Notes: generated by a model not told the origin, from the sequence alone. DNA of 64,000 nt from Gammaproteobacteria bacterium UBA7449 (GCA_002477465.1 DLPV01000042.1:62001-126000); one strand, 5' to 3'; numbered from the stretch's first letter, positions 25,947 through 34,775 are shown. Program-made: numbers and translations.

Positions 25947-26783
25947 TCAGTTCATTGGTTTCATGAACTTCAGGGTCATGCGATCACTCTCACCGATCGC
26001 AGCATATTTGTCGCGGTCAGTGTCACCCATCCGGTAGTTTGGAGGGAGTGTCCAAACGCCCTCTGGATGGTCGGCAGTGTCTCGTGAGTTGGCGTTGATC
26101 TCAGAGGACTCGACAAACTCGAAACCCGCGGCAGCCGCAACTTCTTTGACGTAGGCCTCGGTGACGTAACCGGAATCCTTCATGACCTGCACGCTAGTCC
26201 CGGGCTTGGCACGGTGTTCAACAACGCCAAGGATGCCTCCAGGCTTGAGCGCGGCATAAAAAGAGGCAAAGAACTCATGCTCCTGTTCAGCCAGGATCCA
26301 GTTGTGAACGTTGCGGAAAGTCAGCGCCATGTCTGCGCTTTCTGCGGGCGCAATCACTACCTCGTGGGGAGGATTTAAATGGCGCACGGTTACGCGGCCA
26401 TAGAGATCGGGCCGATCAGTGATTTTCTTTTCAAATACACCGAGTATGCGCGGCATAAAGCCGGCAGAGGCGTTTGGCGAAAAATGCGCGGCATAATATT
26501 TGCCGTGGTCGCGAACATAAGGCGCTATAATCTCGGCGTACCAACCGGTTGAGGGCAATATCTCAATTATAGTTGTATCCGATTCCAGGCCAAAAAATTC
26601 AAGGGTTTCCACCGGATGGCGCCATTCATTGCGGGCTACATTGGCCTCGCTGCGATGGTCGCCGCGGCTGACGCTTTCTAGCGTCATCATTTCGGCTTCA
26701 CCGTGGTGGTCGGCAAATGACTGGCCGCATAGTGAAGCTGTAGCCAGGGCAAGAGCGGATAGCACTATAGGGATTGATTTCAT
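25947..26783 (-). CDS. exported methyltransferase-like protein (COG4798 type)
   Basis: The 278-residue product has a signal peptide (cleavage near SFADHH, residue 25) followed by a class I methyltransferase-like domain: TTIIEILPSTGWYAEIIAPYVRD as the first strand and glycine loop (GxG partly altered to STGW), KYYAAHF, DMALTFRNVHNWI and GGILGVVEHRA. It resembles a family of predicted periplasmic methyltransferases. SAM is not known to be present in the periplasm, so the protein may bind another ligand or be misnamed. It is 36 bases downstream of nothing on its strand; the isomerase gene follows after 36 bases, so the two may form an operon. Confidence 0.8.
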   Translation of the reverse strand: MKSIPIVLSALALATASLCGQSFADHHGEAEMMTLESVSRGDHRSEANVARNEWRHPVETLEFFGLESDTTIIEILPSTGWYAEIIAPYVRDHGKYYAAHFSPNASAGFMPRILGVFEKKITDRPDLYGRVTVRHLNPPHEVVIAPAESADMALTFRNVHNWILAEQEHEFFASFYAALKPGGILGVVEHRAKPGTSVQVMKDSGYVTEAYVKEVAAAAGFEFVESSEINANSRDTADHPEGVWTLPPNYRMGDTDRDKYAAIGESDRMTLKFMKPMN

Positions 26784-27211
26784 AGGGTTTCTCTAACAGG
26801 GTCAGGACGAAATTCGGATAGATTCTGGCACGAAAGCAATAGCGATATCTACCATGGGGCAAAAGCACTGACGGCAGATACTGAAATCGCGGCCACTTAC
26901 TCTCATGTGGGGATTCTAACCCAGCAGAATTTGGGAATCATCTTCACCGGCAAGCTAGAGGCCGAGCTTGCCGAACAGCCGATGTTTAACTCCCTGTCCA
27001 AGGTGGAAGTTACCTGGAACTGCCATGTTAATTCGCTTTGCTTGCGATTCAGCACATCCTTCTTCCGAATTACCGCTCCTTTAGATTCAGAGAAGGTGTG
27101 GGGGTAGTGAGTTCGCCAACTATGAGGTGTTAAGGAAATGAGATAGGCTGCGGTTTTCCACGCTGGTAGCCCATCAGGACGGCGCCTGCAGCCTAATCGG
27201 GAATTAACACT
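26784..27211. other. intergenic region, one hairpin, no confident gene
   Basis: This 428-base stretch holds a perfect 9-base inverted repeat at 26948-26956 and 26965-26973 (CGGCAAGCT / AGCTTGCCG) without a T tract. A 66-codon plus-strand frame at 26907-27107 lacks a ribosome site and a recognisable family. Given the broken thioesterase gene just downstream, the region may contain decayed coding sequence. Confidence 0.4.
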
Positions 27212-27616
27212 GTGACTGACATTCCATTCAGCTTGCAAATGCAGGTTAGAGACTATGAGTGCGATATGCAGGGCATAGTTAATAATGCCGTCTATTAGCA
27301 TTACCTGGAGCACGCCCGGCATGAATACCTGCTCAGCCGTGGCCTGAGTTTTGCTGAGCTGACTGCGCGCGGCATAATCATTGTGGTGGTACGGGCAGAA
27401 ATTGACTACCGACGCTCGCTGCGGGCCGGAGAAGAATTTGTAGTGACGGTCAGTCCGCAGCGGCCCTCGCCAGTAAAACTGGTTTTTGAGCAGTCCATAG
27501 CCCTGGCGGCGGATCAAACTGCGGTTCTTCGGGCGAGGATCACCACTACTGCAGTCAATGCGCGTAACCGCCCCTATTTTCCAGATGAGCTAGAGGCGCT
27601 AATCAGGGCGATTTAG
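27212..27616 (+). pseudogene. 4-hydroxybenzoyl-CoA thioesterase-family gene with in-frame TAG
   Basis: Starting at GTG 27212, the frame codes for a 134-codon hotdog-fold acyl-CoA thioesterase: VRDYECDMQGIVNNAVY, then a TAG codon at 27296-27298 (codon 29), then HYLEHARHEYLLSRGLSF, VVVRAEIDYRRSLRAGEEF and ARNRPYFPDELEAL, ending at TAG 27614-27616. The catalytic-region aspartate (DMQGIVNN) lies before the stop and the helix Y-x-x-Y-LE-AR after it. All other codons fit, so a single change (for example CAG to TAG) interrupts the gene. The downstream part could only restart at GTG 27383. It is either a recent pseudogene or a sequence error. Confidence 0.85.
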
Positions 27617-27741
27617 CGGCGCAGCTTGCAAGCAGGCTGCTGGTGACGGCAGGCAGCCATTTCCAGCTCAGATAAAAAACCCCCGCAGGCGCAGAGGTAT
27701 CAAAAGGGCAATTGAGGACCGCCCACGCGAATGCGGTGCGG

Positions 27742-27975
27742 TTACTTAATAAGAACCGGCCGTGCGGATTTTTCTTTCACAGGTTTTGTTGCCGGGCTTT
27801 TCTTGTGGGGTCCGGGTTGGGCATTGATAATGGCTAAATTAACCGCCGAAAAGGCTTTTTGGAAAGCCTCCCGGCAGGTGTAATCAAATATCACACTCAG
27901 GGTCAGGGTTATCTGGTCTTCAGAAAGGGTTGACTGGATTATCCTGCTTGGGAATTCTGTCGAATTTAGTCTCAA
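27742..27975 (-). CDS. possible short STAS-like protein or remnant
   Basis: A 77-codon frame whose sequence TLSEDQITLTLSVIFDYTCRE then AFQKAFSAV recalls the first strand-helix unit of STAS (anti-anti-sigma) domains, where SGxFDxxxxxxFxxA is usual. The rest is a Lys/Pro-rich tail (PGPHKKSPATKPVKEKSARP) rather than the remaining STAS fold. It may be a truncated gene or chance. The flanking 27617-27741 and 27976-28066 stretches hold nothing I recognise. Confidence 0.3.
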   Translation of the reverse strand: MRLNSTEFPSRIIQSTLSEDQITLTLSVIFDYTCREAFQKAFSAVNLAIINAQPGPHKKSPATKPVKEKSARPVLIK

Positions 27976-28066
27976 GCAACGGATATAAATTCACGCCTGA
28001 TCAGGCTGGCAGAGAGCCAGTGCTGTTTAAGGACTTAATACAAAAGCTTAGCATGCAGGTTTCACT

Positions 28067-30412
28067 ATGGCAGAAACGGAAAACAGCACTCTTGAGGCCA
28101 GGTTGCGGGACGCTGAAACGCGCAAGGAAGGCAGCTACGACAAGCGCACCGATCACCTGGACGAAGAAACGGGTGCGAGCCTGTTCATCAATCGGCTGAT
28201 TCTGGAGGATTCTCCCTACCTGCTGCAGCACGCACACAATCCGGTCAACTGGTATCCGTGGGGAGACGAGGCCTTTGCTGCCGCCAGGGCAGAAAACAAA
28301 CCGATTTTTCTCTCGATCGGCTACTCAACCTGCCACTGGTGTCACGTCATGGAAGTAGAGAGCTTTGACAATATTGAGGTGGCTAAAGTTCTAAACGAGC
28401 ATTTCATCAGTATCAAAATGGACCGGGAGCAGTTTCCGGATATCGATGAAATCTACATGACCGGGGTGCAGCTGGTTTCAGGTCAGGGCGGGTGGCCCAT
28501 GTCTAACTTTTTATTACCAGACGGGCGCCCTTTCTTTGGCGGCACTTACTATCCTGCTCCCTCTTTCATGCAAATCCTCAATCAGATTAACTCTGCCTGG
28601 CAGGATAAGCAAGAAGACCTGGACAAGAGCGCCCACAGTATTTATCAGGCGATCAACAGAATTCTCAGCGAACGCAAACCCACCGAGGTGCTGCAAAGCA
28701 GTGTCGTCGACAACACGCTGAAGGCGCTGTTTCAGCGCGAAGATCGCAGTCTCGGTGGTTTGGCTGGCGCACCCAAGTTTCCCCAGGAGCCGATTCTGCT
28801 GTTTCTGTTGGACCGCGTAACGCGCTATGACGATGGCGCAGCTTTGGGTTTTCTCGAGCGTGCTCTGGAAGGTATGGGTCGAGGCGGAATCTATGATCAG
28901 GTGGCTGGCGGATTTCATCGCTACAGCGTCGACGAAGAATGGTTGGTCCCGCACTTCGAAAAAATGCTCTATAACCAGTCCCAGTTGGGCCTGGTTTACA
29001 GCGTGGCTTACCAGCTTACGGGGCACGAGTTCTTCGCCCGCATTGCCAGACAGACCTGTGATTATGTGCTTCGAGACATGCAGTTAGAAGAGGGTGGTTT
29101 TTACTCCGCGACTGACGCCGACAGTGAGGGTGAGGAAGGCACTTTCTTCGTGTGGGATAAATCCGAGCTGGAGGAACGCTTGCCCTCGAAGCAATCGCAG
29201 CTGGCGATCGAGCTGTTTGGCGTGACTGCACACGGTAACTTTGAGGGCCGAACTATTCTGAATCTGTCCCGGAGTCTGGGTCAGTCTGCGCGGGAATATG
29301 GGCCTGATTTCTACGCTGATCTGGACGAGTTGCTAGCTACTCTCTATCGCTTGCGGGAACAACGCGAGCATCCACTGCGCGATGACAAGCTCATTGTGAG
29401 TTGGTGTGCCCGCATGGCAACTTCCCTGATACAGGCTAGTCAGCTTGTGCCAGGGGAAAACGCTTCTGCGTGGTTGCATGCTGCCGAGGCTGCAGTTCAG
29501 CGCATGCTCGACAACAACCTGCAGGAGTCGGGTGAACTCAAGCGCATCTATTTGAATGGCGTGGTGTCAATTGCGGGTCAGCTGGAGGACTACAGCAACC
29601 TGATCCAGGCCTTGATCGCGCTGTATGATGTCACCGATAAGAATGAGTACCTGGTGCAGGCCTTCAGCCTGACGGCTCGTGTCATCAAGGATTTCTGGGA
29701 CGCCAATGATGCGGTGCTGCTGCTGGGCCCAAGCAAGCAAACGGGTCCCAAGCTGGTCAGATCCAGTAACGCGGCCGATGGCGCGACACTGTCACCGGTG
29801 GCGACTATGCTGGACTGTCTGCTGTCGCTTCAGCAGCGGCAGGCGCGGGTGCCCGCAGAATTCTCGAATTTGCCAATTCAGGCGGTTTTCACCAAAGCCC
29901 TCACTGGGCTGGCGGCTGTTATCAATGACAATCCTATCAGTCAGTGTTCTCTTTTACGGCTGGCTTCTCGCAGTGAAGAAGGCACCCGAGACCCGCTGCA
30001 GTTCGCGGCTAACGGGGTGCTGAAGATTGCTGCTTCCAAGCAGGTCGACCGTGAGCTTGAACCAGAATCAGGTGATATCTCGGCCCGCGTTACACTGGTT
30101 ATTGATATTCTTGAACCGTGGCATGTCACTGCACCACATGCGACTGCGGGCAGCTTTGAGTCACTGATTGTGGCTTTGAGTGAAGGTGCGGGTTGGGAGA
30201 CTGTGGCCATAAACTATCCGGAGCCCACTGGGACGCTGCAGTCAGGTGATGCCGAAGTGGGCATTTACAGTGGTGTCGTGACAATCGAGCTGCACGCTAG
30301 TCGTCTCGCGCAGGGTGGAGCAGCAGAGAATCGCCTCAGCATCAATGCCTACATTCAACTCTGTGACGACGAGAAGTGCCTGCTGCCGGAAAAGTTGACC
30401 CTGGTCGTCTAG
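28067..30412 (+). CDS. DUF255/SPATA20-type thioredoxin-domain protein with DsbD-like C-terminal domain
   Basis: The 781-residue protein has the YyaL/SPATA20 layout: an N-terminal thioredoxin-like domain with LILEDSPYLLQHAHNPVNWYPWG and the active-site motif STCHWCHVME (C89, C92), then an alpha/alpha-toroid resembling glycosidases (GGIYDQVAGGFHRYSVDEEWLVPHFEKMLYNQ, YSATDADSEGEEG). Usual length is about 650-700. The extra part, about residues 665-781, is beta-rich (LEPWHVTAP..., GVVTIELHAS, INAYIQLCDDEKCLLP) with cysteines C766 and C771, resembling the N-terminal disulfide-exchange domain of DsbD. No signal peptide is visible, so this would be a cytoplasmic copy. Function of the family is not established. 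Confidence 0.9.
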   Translation: MAETENSTLEARLRDAETRKEGSYDKRTDHLDEETGASLFINRLILEDSPYLLQHAHNPVNWYPWGDEAFAAARAENKPIFLSIGYSTCHWCHVMEVESFDNIEVAKVLNEHFISIKMDREQFPDIDEIYMTGVQLVSGQGGWPMSNFLLPDGRPFFGGTYYPAPSFMQILNQINSAWQDKQEDLDKSAHSIYQAINRILSERKPTEVLQSSVVDNTLKALFQREDRSLGGLAGAPKFPQEPILLFLLDRVTRYDDGAALGFLERALEGMGRGGIYDQVAGGFHRYSVDEEWLVPHFEKMLYNQSQLGLVYSVAYQLTGHEFFARIARQTCDYVLRDMQLEEGGFYSATDADSEGEEGTFFVWDKSELEERLPSKQSQLAIELFGVTAHGNFEGRTILNLSRSLGQSAREYGPDFYADLDELLATLYRLREQREHPLRDDKLIVSWCARMATSLIQASQLVPGENASAWLHAAEAAVQRMLDNNLQESGELKRIYLNGVVSIAGQLEDYSNLIQALIALYDVTDKNEYLVQAFSLTARVIKDFWDANDAVLLLGPSKQTGPKLVRSSNAADGATLSPVATMLDCLLSLQQRQARVPAEFSNLPIQAVFTKALTGLAAVINDNPISQCSLLRLASRSEEGTRDPLQFAANGVLKIAASKQVDRELEPESGDISARVTLVIDILEPWHVTAPHATAGSFESLIVALSEGAGWETVAINYPEPTGTLQSGDAEVGIYSGVVTIELHASRLAQGGAAENRLSINAYIQLCDDEKCLLPEKLTLVV

Positions 30413-30458
30413 GTCGCGATTTCTAATTGATGCGCTTGGAAATTTACCCCGTACCTCG

Positions 30459-31604
30459 CTAACGCGGTGCGGGGGTAAAGGCCACTTCTTCGAAATCCGA
30501 CGCCAGAGCCTGGGTCAGCTGTCTGCGAGCAGCAGCGCGGCGATCGCCGTCAGCGCTGAACACCGATTCAAAGAAACTCACAGTAGCGAGTTGAGTGATC
30601 ATCTGCTGTCTGCCTGGATGGGTAGTCTCACCATAGCCATAATCGCAGATTCCAGGTAGGTCACGATTAGGATCTATGCCTTCGGCGACGCTTCCCATGG
30701 TCCTGAAGACTGCGTTGGGGTCATCTCCCAATACTGCCATTACCGCGCTGCAGCCCAGCGTGTCAGGATTATCCATGAAGCGGAAAGTAGGGTCGGATAC
30801 GCCAACAAATCCCAGGTGAGAGCCGCCCTCAATAGTGACAACTGACACATCAGGGGCGCGAGTATCCAGATCTGCTGCATTTCTCGCGTATTCTATTAAA
30901 GCATCGGCGGTTCCGGCGATTGCCAGCACAGGCACATCCGTGGTGCCGAAGAAGGGGGCGGAAAAGATCGCCGAGGGACCTGCTATTGCGACTGCTGCGG
31001 CTACCCTGGGGTCGCGCCAGCGCGGATGGTAAGTGGTGAGATACGTGGTCAGGCCACCCAATGAATAACCACTTAAACCGATGCGGCTGCCATCCACTTC
31101 ACCCGCAAACGGCTTCTCGTCCGCACTCAAATTCAGTACCGAATCAATCAGGAAACTCACGTCGGCGGGTTGGTTCACCACATCATCACCGTTGGCGCCG
31201 CCTGGTGTAGAGCCAGATGTCAGGGGATAGTCGGCGGCGGCTACGATATAGCCATGGCTGGCCATGGCCTCTGCCACGTAAGGCATCTCTGCACCGTTGG
31301 AGACAATGCCATGACTATGAATGATCAGGGGTAGCTGGCCGTCGAGACCCTGTGGATACCAAATCGTGGTGGGGAGAGTGCGTTCGGGTTTGCCAGGGAA
31401 TCCGCGATTTTCATTGGTGGGGCGAGAGCTGTCGACGAAGGTGAAGTCAGCGCTGGCGACCCTATGTGGCCCCGCCTGCAGCCATTCTGCACTGCTTGAT
31501 GCTGAGTCTGGACGGCTGGGGCCGGTGGCGACATAGGTTGCGATTGCCAGGCTGACGACCAGCACCAGCACTGCACCGAGTCCTTTCAGAATTTTCTTCA
31601 GCAT
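30459..31604 (-). CDS. membrane-anchored or exported alpha/beta hydrolase
   Basis: The 381-residue protein begins with a basic, hydrophobic segment (KKILKGLGAVLVLVVSLAIATYVATG), a signal anchor or signal peptide. The hydrolase domain resembles predicted dienelactone hydrolases and bacterial PAF-acetylhydrolase relatives: LPLIIHSHGIVSNGAEMPYVAEAMASHGYIVAAADYP for the oxyanion region, nucleophile elbow GLSGYSLGG, acid in AIAGTADALIEY and histidine in IEGGSHLGF. It converges on the SPATA20-type gene. An imperfect GC-rich inverted repeat at the shared 3' ends (about 30444-30476) may assist termination. Substrate unknown. Confidence 0.85.
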   Translation of the reverse strand: MLKKILKGLGAVLVLVVSLAIATYVATGPSRPDSASSSAEWLQAGPHRVASADFTFVDSSRPTNENRGFPGKPERTLPTTIWYPQGLDGQLPLIIHSHGIVSNGAEMPYVAEAMASHGYIVAAADYPLTSGSTPGGANGDDVVNQPADVSFLIDSVLNLSADEKPFAGEVDGSRIGLSGYSLGGLTTYLTTYHPRWRDPRVAAAVAIAGPSAIFSAPFFGTTDVPVLAIAGTADALIEYARNAADLDTRAPDVSVVTIEGGSHLGFVGVSDPTFRFMDNPDTLGCSAVMAVLGDDPNAVFRTMGSVAEGIDPNRDLPGICDYGYGETTHPGRQQMITQLATVSFFESVFSADGDRRAAARRQLTQALASDFEEVAFTPAPR

Positions 31605-31756
31605 AATTCAGTTTCCTTGACCAATAAAAATTATTGCGCGGTGGTGTGGCGAACAGCGCGCGGAGTACACGGAATATAATGGAGATTGGCTCAACTTGCT
31701 GAGAGTCCATCCTGTGAGTTCACCACACTGTCGATTAAATTACGCGATCATTGCCT

Positions 31757-32467
31757 CTATGACGGCTGCAGGATTTGGTCAAAAAACTGCGGCACTGTTT
31801 CCGTAGCCGGGCCATAGACGTGCGTGTCGAATGATGAACCGGTTTCTTCCAGATTCAACTCCACAGTATGAACGCGCCTTATTTTCGCGGTCTGGTAAAA
31901 ACCAGAAGCCGGATAGACATTACCTGACGTGCCTATGGCAACGAACAAATCGCAGCTTTCGAGCGCATTGTTAATCTGGTTCATGTGGAGGGGCATTTCA
32001 CCAAACCAGACCACATGGGGTCGCAGATTGCCCGCAGAACGGCAGCAGCGGCAGTGGGTATCGAAGTCCAGGTCTTCGTTGATATCGAATATCAGCTTTG
32101 AGTTCAGGCATCGCATCTTCAGCAATTCGCCGTGCATATGCAGCAGCTTGTCACTACCTGCGCGCTCATGCAGATTATCGACATTTTGGGTAACTAGCAG
32201 AAATTCGCCGTCGAATTCATGCTCAAATCGAGCCAGTGCGGTGTGTGCCGGGTTTGGCCTCATCTCTTGTGATAGCAGCTGTCGCCGCCGCTGGTTATAA
32301 AATTGATATACCAGCTGTGGATTACGTTCAAAGCCTTCGGGTGTGGCCACATCGTCCACGGGGTGATTTGCCCACAGGCCGTCTGCGGCTCTAAAAGTCT
32401 CTATACCTGACTCGGCAGAGATGCCTGCGCCGGTCAAAACCACAATGGAGCGGGGACGTGAATTCAT
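31757..32467 (-). CDS. cobB: NAD-dependent deacylase (sirtuin, CobB/SIRT5 type)
   Basis: Removes acyl groups from protein lysines using NAD. The 236-residue protein has GAGISAESGIETFR for NAD binding, TQNVDNLHERAG, and catalytic H112 (HMHGEL). The pair Y57 and R60 in YQFYNQRR is the class III signature that reads succinyl and malonyl groups in SIRT5 and CobB. The zinc cluster region has MRCLNSK and CRCCRSAG. The C-terminal PHVVWFGEMPLHM and GTSGNVYPASGF closely parallel E. coli CobB. It lies alone, divergent from bcp. Confidence 0.94.
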   Translation of the reverse strand: MNSRPRSIVVLTGAGISAESGIETFRAADGLWANHPVDDVATPEGFERNPQLVYQFYNQRRRQLLSQEMRPNPAHTALARFEHEFDGEFLLVTQNVDNLHERAGSDKLLHMHGELLKMRCLNSKLIFDINEDLDFDTHCRCCRSAGNLRPHVVWFGEMPLHMNQINNALESCDLFVAIGTSGNVYPASGFYQTAKIRRVHTVELNLEETGSSFDTHVYGPATETVPQFFDQILQPS

Positions 32468-32501
32468 GCAGAGAGTTTAACATGGGCTCGCCCAGCCCCG
32501 G

Positions 32502-32507
32502 TATAAT
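32502..32507 (+). promoter_or_regulatory. -10 element upstream of bcp
   Basis: TATAAT, a perfect -10 hexamer, lies about 90 bases before the bcp ATG. A TTAACA at 32477-32482 is 19 bases upstream, longer than ideal, so the -35 assignment is unsure. Confidence 0.4.
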
Positions 32508-32593
32508 GTGTGCTGGAGCCTGACGGACTCAGGCCGGCAAATTTTCCATCTATCAATCCCCAAACTCACCCCAACAGGAGAGGTCAGCAGTCG

Positions 32594-33067
32594 ATGAGTG
32601 TCCCCAAGCTTGGCAATCTAGCCCCCGCATTCACATTACAGGATCAAAACGGTGACAAGGTTTCGCTGAAGGACTTTCGCGGCGAAAGCCACGTGGTTCT
32701 TTACTTCTATCCCAAGGCGATGACGCCGGGTTGCACCGTGCAGGCCTGTGGCTTGCGCGATTCACAGCAGGAATTGAAAAAATTCAATGCAGTGGCGCTG
32801 GGTGTGAGTCCCGACCCTATTGCTCGCCTGAAGAAATTTGAAGACAAAGAGTCACTGAATTTCACCCTGCTATCAGATGAAGATCATGCAGTGGCTGACA
32901 AATATGGCGTATGGGGCTTAAAGAAATTCATGGGGCGCGAATTCATGGGCTTGATTCGCACCACGTTTATCATCAATCAAGAAGGCAGGCTGGTCCGCAT
33001 CATGGACAAGTTCAAGACCAAGTCGCACCATGAAGACGTTAAAGCGCTGCTAGCGGAGCTTGATTAA
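32594..33067 (+). CDS. bcp: Thioredoxin-dependent thiol peroxidase Bcp
   Basis: Peroxiredoxin of the Bcp/PrxQ class reducing hydroperoxides with thioredoxin. ATG 32594 follows AGGAGAGG and gives 157 residues, the family length. Peroxidatic C47 and resolving C52 are in PKAMTPGCTVQACGLRD, identical in layout to E. coli Bcp. Other Bcp blocks are FTLLSDEDHAVADKYGVWGLKKFMG and the ending SHHEDVKALLAE. The next gene, an esterase, overlaps its stop codon region, so the two are coupled. Confidence 0.96.
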   Translation: MSVPKLGNLAPAFTLQDQNGDKVSLKDFRGESHVVLYFYPKAMTPGCTVQACGLRDSQQELKKFNAVALGVSPDPIARLKKFEDKESLNFTLLSDEDHAVADKYGVWGLKKFMGREFMGLIRTTFIINQEGRLVRIMDKFKTKSHHEDVKALLAELD

Positions 33068-33860
33068 GTTGACCGCGATTCCCCTCAGTTTTAGAAAGTA
33101 TTCAGACGATGGGCCGGCCCTGCTGGTGTTACACGGTCTGTTTGGCAGTCAGGCCAACTGGGGTTGGCACTGCAAGCAGTTCGCCGAGCATTTTTCAGTC
33201 TATGGAGTCGATCTGCGTAACCACGGTGATTCGCCACACGCGGCCGAGTTCAACTATCCAGTCATGGCAGACGATGTAGCTGCCCTGATTGTAGACCTTG
33301 GCCTACAAGACTGCGTTATCCTCGGTCATTCCATGGGGGGGAAAGTTGGCATGGAGCTCGCGTTAACTCAACCGAATCTCATTGAACGGCTTTTGGTGGT
33401 GGATATCGCACCGGTCTCTTATCCGGAGCAGGCGGAGGGACACTTGCGGGTCATTGCGGGAATGAAAGCCTTGCCGCTGGAATCCATTGCGAGTCGCAGA
33501 GAGGCGGAGGAATTCCTGCGCGATTACATCATAGATGAGCCAACCCGGAAGTTCGTCCTCACCAATCTGCAAAGGCGACCGGAAGGTGGTTTTCGCTGGC
33601 GTTTGAATCTCGCCGCGATTGATGCCAGCTATGACGCGCTGCGCGTAATGCCTGCACATGCAGGCAGCTTTGAAAAACCGACTCTGTTTGTGAAAGGCGC
33701 TGAATCCGCTTACATTCAGTCTTCCCATAAAGAGGAGATCCTGTCCCTGTTTCCTGATTCTGACGTGAAGATCATAATGGGTGCAGGACACTGGCTCCAT
33801 GCCGACAAGCCGCAGGCTTTTAAAAAAATAGCCATGGATTTTTTATGCGCCGGCGCATAA
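33060..33860 (+). CDS. YbfF-type alpha/beta-hydrolase esterase
   Basis: Cytoplasmic esterase resembling E. coli YbfF. Blocks: LLVLHGLFGSQANWGWHCKQFAEHFSVYGVDLRNHGDSPH, the nucleophile elbow ILGHSMGGKVGMELAL, VVDIAPVSYPE, and a C-terminal histidine in IMGAGHWLHADKP. Length is about 266 residues. No ATG is suitable; TTG at 33060 (overlapping bcp by eight bases) or TTG at 33069 could start it, the latter with GGAG ten bases upstream. YbfF hydrolyses short acyl esters in vitro; its cellular substrate is not firmly known. Confidence 0.9.
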   Translation: MIKLTAIPLSFRKYSDDGPALLVLHGLFGSQANWGWHCKQFAEHFSVYGVDLRNHGDSPHAAEFNYPVMADDVAALIVDLGLQDCVILGHSMGGKVGMELALTQPNLIERLLVVDIAPVSYPEQAEGHLRVIAGMKALPLESIASRREAEEFLRDYIIDEPTRKFVLTNLQRRPEGGFRWRLNLAAIDASYDALRVMPAHAGSFEKPTLFVKGAESAYIQSSHKEEILSLFPDSDVKIIMGAGHWLHADKPQAFKKIAMDFLCAGA

Positions 33861-33923
33861 ACACTTGTTTTTAGCAATTCCGATTATGGGCCCTGTGGGC
33901 CTGCAGTTTCAGGAGACAACACG

Positions 33924-34676
33924 ATGACTATGCTGAGCGTCAATGTAAACAAGATCGCCTTGCTGCGAAATTCCCGGGGGCGTGATTTCCCTAATCTATG
34001 TAATTTTGTCGGCAAGGTGATAAATCTGGGCGTTAAAGGAGTCACTGTGCATCCTCGACCAGATGAGCGGCATGTCACGCGTCAGGATGTCCATGACCTG
34101 GCGGAGTTTTTGAGTCTGTACCCGGATGTCGAATTCAATATAGAGGGTTACCCTTCCGAAGAATTTCTCGCGCTGGTGCTGGCAGCAAAGCCAGCGCAGT
34201 GCACGCTTGTGCCTGACGACCCGGCCCAGTTGACCTCTGATCATGGTTGGGATGTTGGGGTAAATAAAACGTTGTTAAGCAGCGTTTTGGCGCGGCTAAC
34301 AGAGGCGGGTATTCGTAGTAGCCTGTTTTTGGATCCTAATCCTGAGTTGGTGGCAGGCGTGAAGACAGTGGGTGCTGATCGTATTGAACTCTATACCGAG
34401 GGCTACGCACAGCATTATGGTCTGGAGTCTGAGCATCGATTGTTTGAGAGTTATAAGGCGACGGCAGAGCAGGCGCAGCAGCTTGGTATTGGCGTCAACG
34501 CAGGTCACGATCTGGATATTAAGAATCTGAGAAGGTTTTTGGAAATTCCCAATATTCTTGAAGTCTCGATTGGGCACGCCCTGGTTGTAGAATCTATCCT
34601 GCATGGGCTGGAGCCGGTTATAAAAGAATACCTGGCGATCTGTGCAGGCGAAGAAGGGCTCTCTCATTATTACTAG
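33924..34676 (+). CDS. pdxJ: Pyridoxine 5'-phosphate synthase PdxJ
   Basis: Final ring-closing enzyme of DXP-dependent vitamin B6 synthesis, joining 3-amino-2-oxopropyl phosphate with 1-deoxyxylulose 5-phosphate. The 250-residue TIM-barrel protein has VNVNKIALLRNSRG, GVTVHPRPDERHV (the HPRxDxRH motif), NIEGYPSEEFL, CTLVPDDPAQLTSDHGWD, DRIELYTEGYA and NAGHDLDIKNL. AGGAG lies just before the ATG. The glutamate in NIEGYP and the histidine in HPRPDERH correspond to active-site residues of E. coli PdxJ. pdxH, which completes the pathway, lies 9 kb downstream. Confidence 0.96.
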   Translation: MTMLSVNVNKIALLRNSRGRDFPNLCNFVGKVINLGVKGVTVHPRPDERHVTRQDVHDLAEFLSLYPDVEFNIEGYPSEEFLALVLAAKPAQCTLVPDDPAQLTSDHGWDVGVNKTLLSSVLARLTEAGIRSSLFLDPNPELVAGVKTVGADRIELYTEGYAQHYGLESEHRLFESYKATAEQAQQLGIGVNAGHDLDIKNLRRFLEIPNILEVSIGHALVVESILHGLEPVIKEYLAICAGEEGLSHYY

Positions 34677-34775
34677 TGCGCCGCGATTCAGCGGAGGTTC
34701 ATGCCGATCGATTTAACGTTGGCTTACTCTCGGGGTGAAGCCTCATACACTGGTGGGACTAAGGGTGAGTTTCAT

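Noticed and set aside
26907..27107. 66-codon plus-strand frame between the methyltransferase and the thioesterase
   Set aside because: No ribosome site, no recognisable family, and an inverted repeat inside it; kept only as intergenic comment.
27383..27616. Downstream half of the thioesterase as an independent gene starting at GTG 27383
   Set aside because: It would lack the catalytic N-terminal third of the hotdog fold; the upstream half is in the same frame, so one broken gene explains both.
30444..30476. GC-rich inverted repeat at the convergent gene ends as a terminator
   Set aside because: The stem is imperfect, the right arm is inside the hydrolase reading frame, and there is no T tract.
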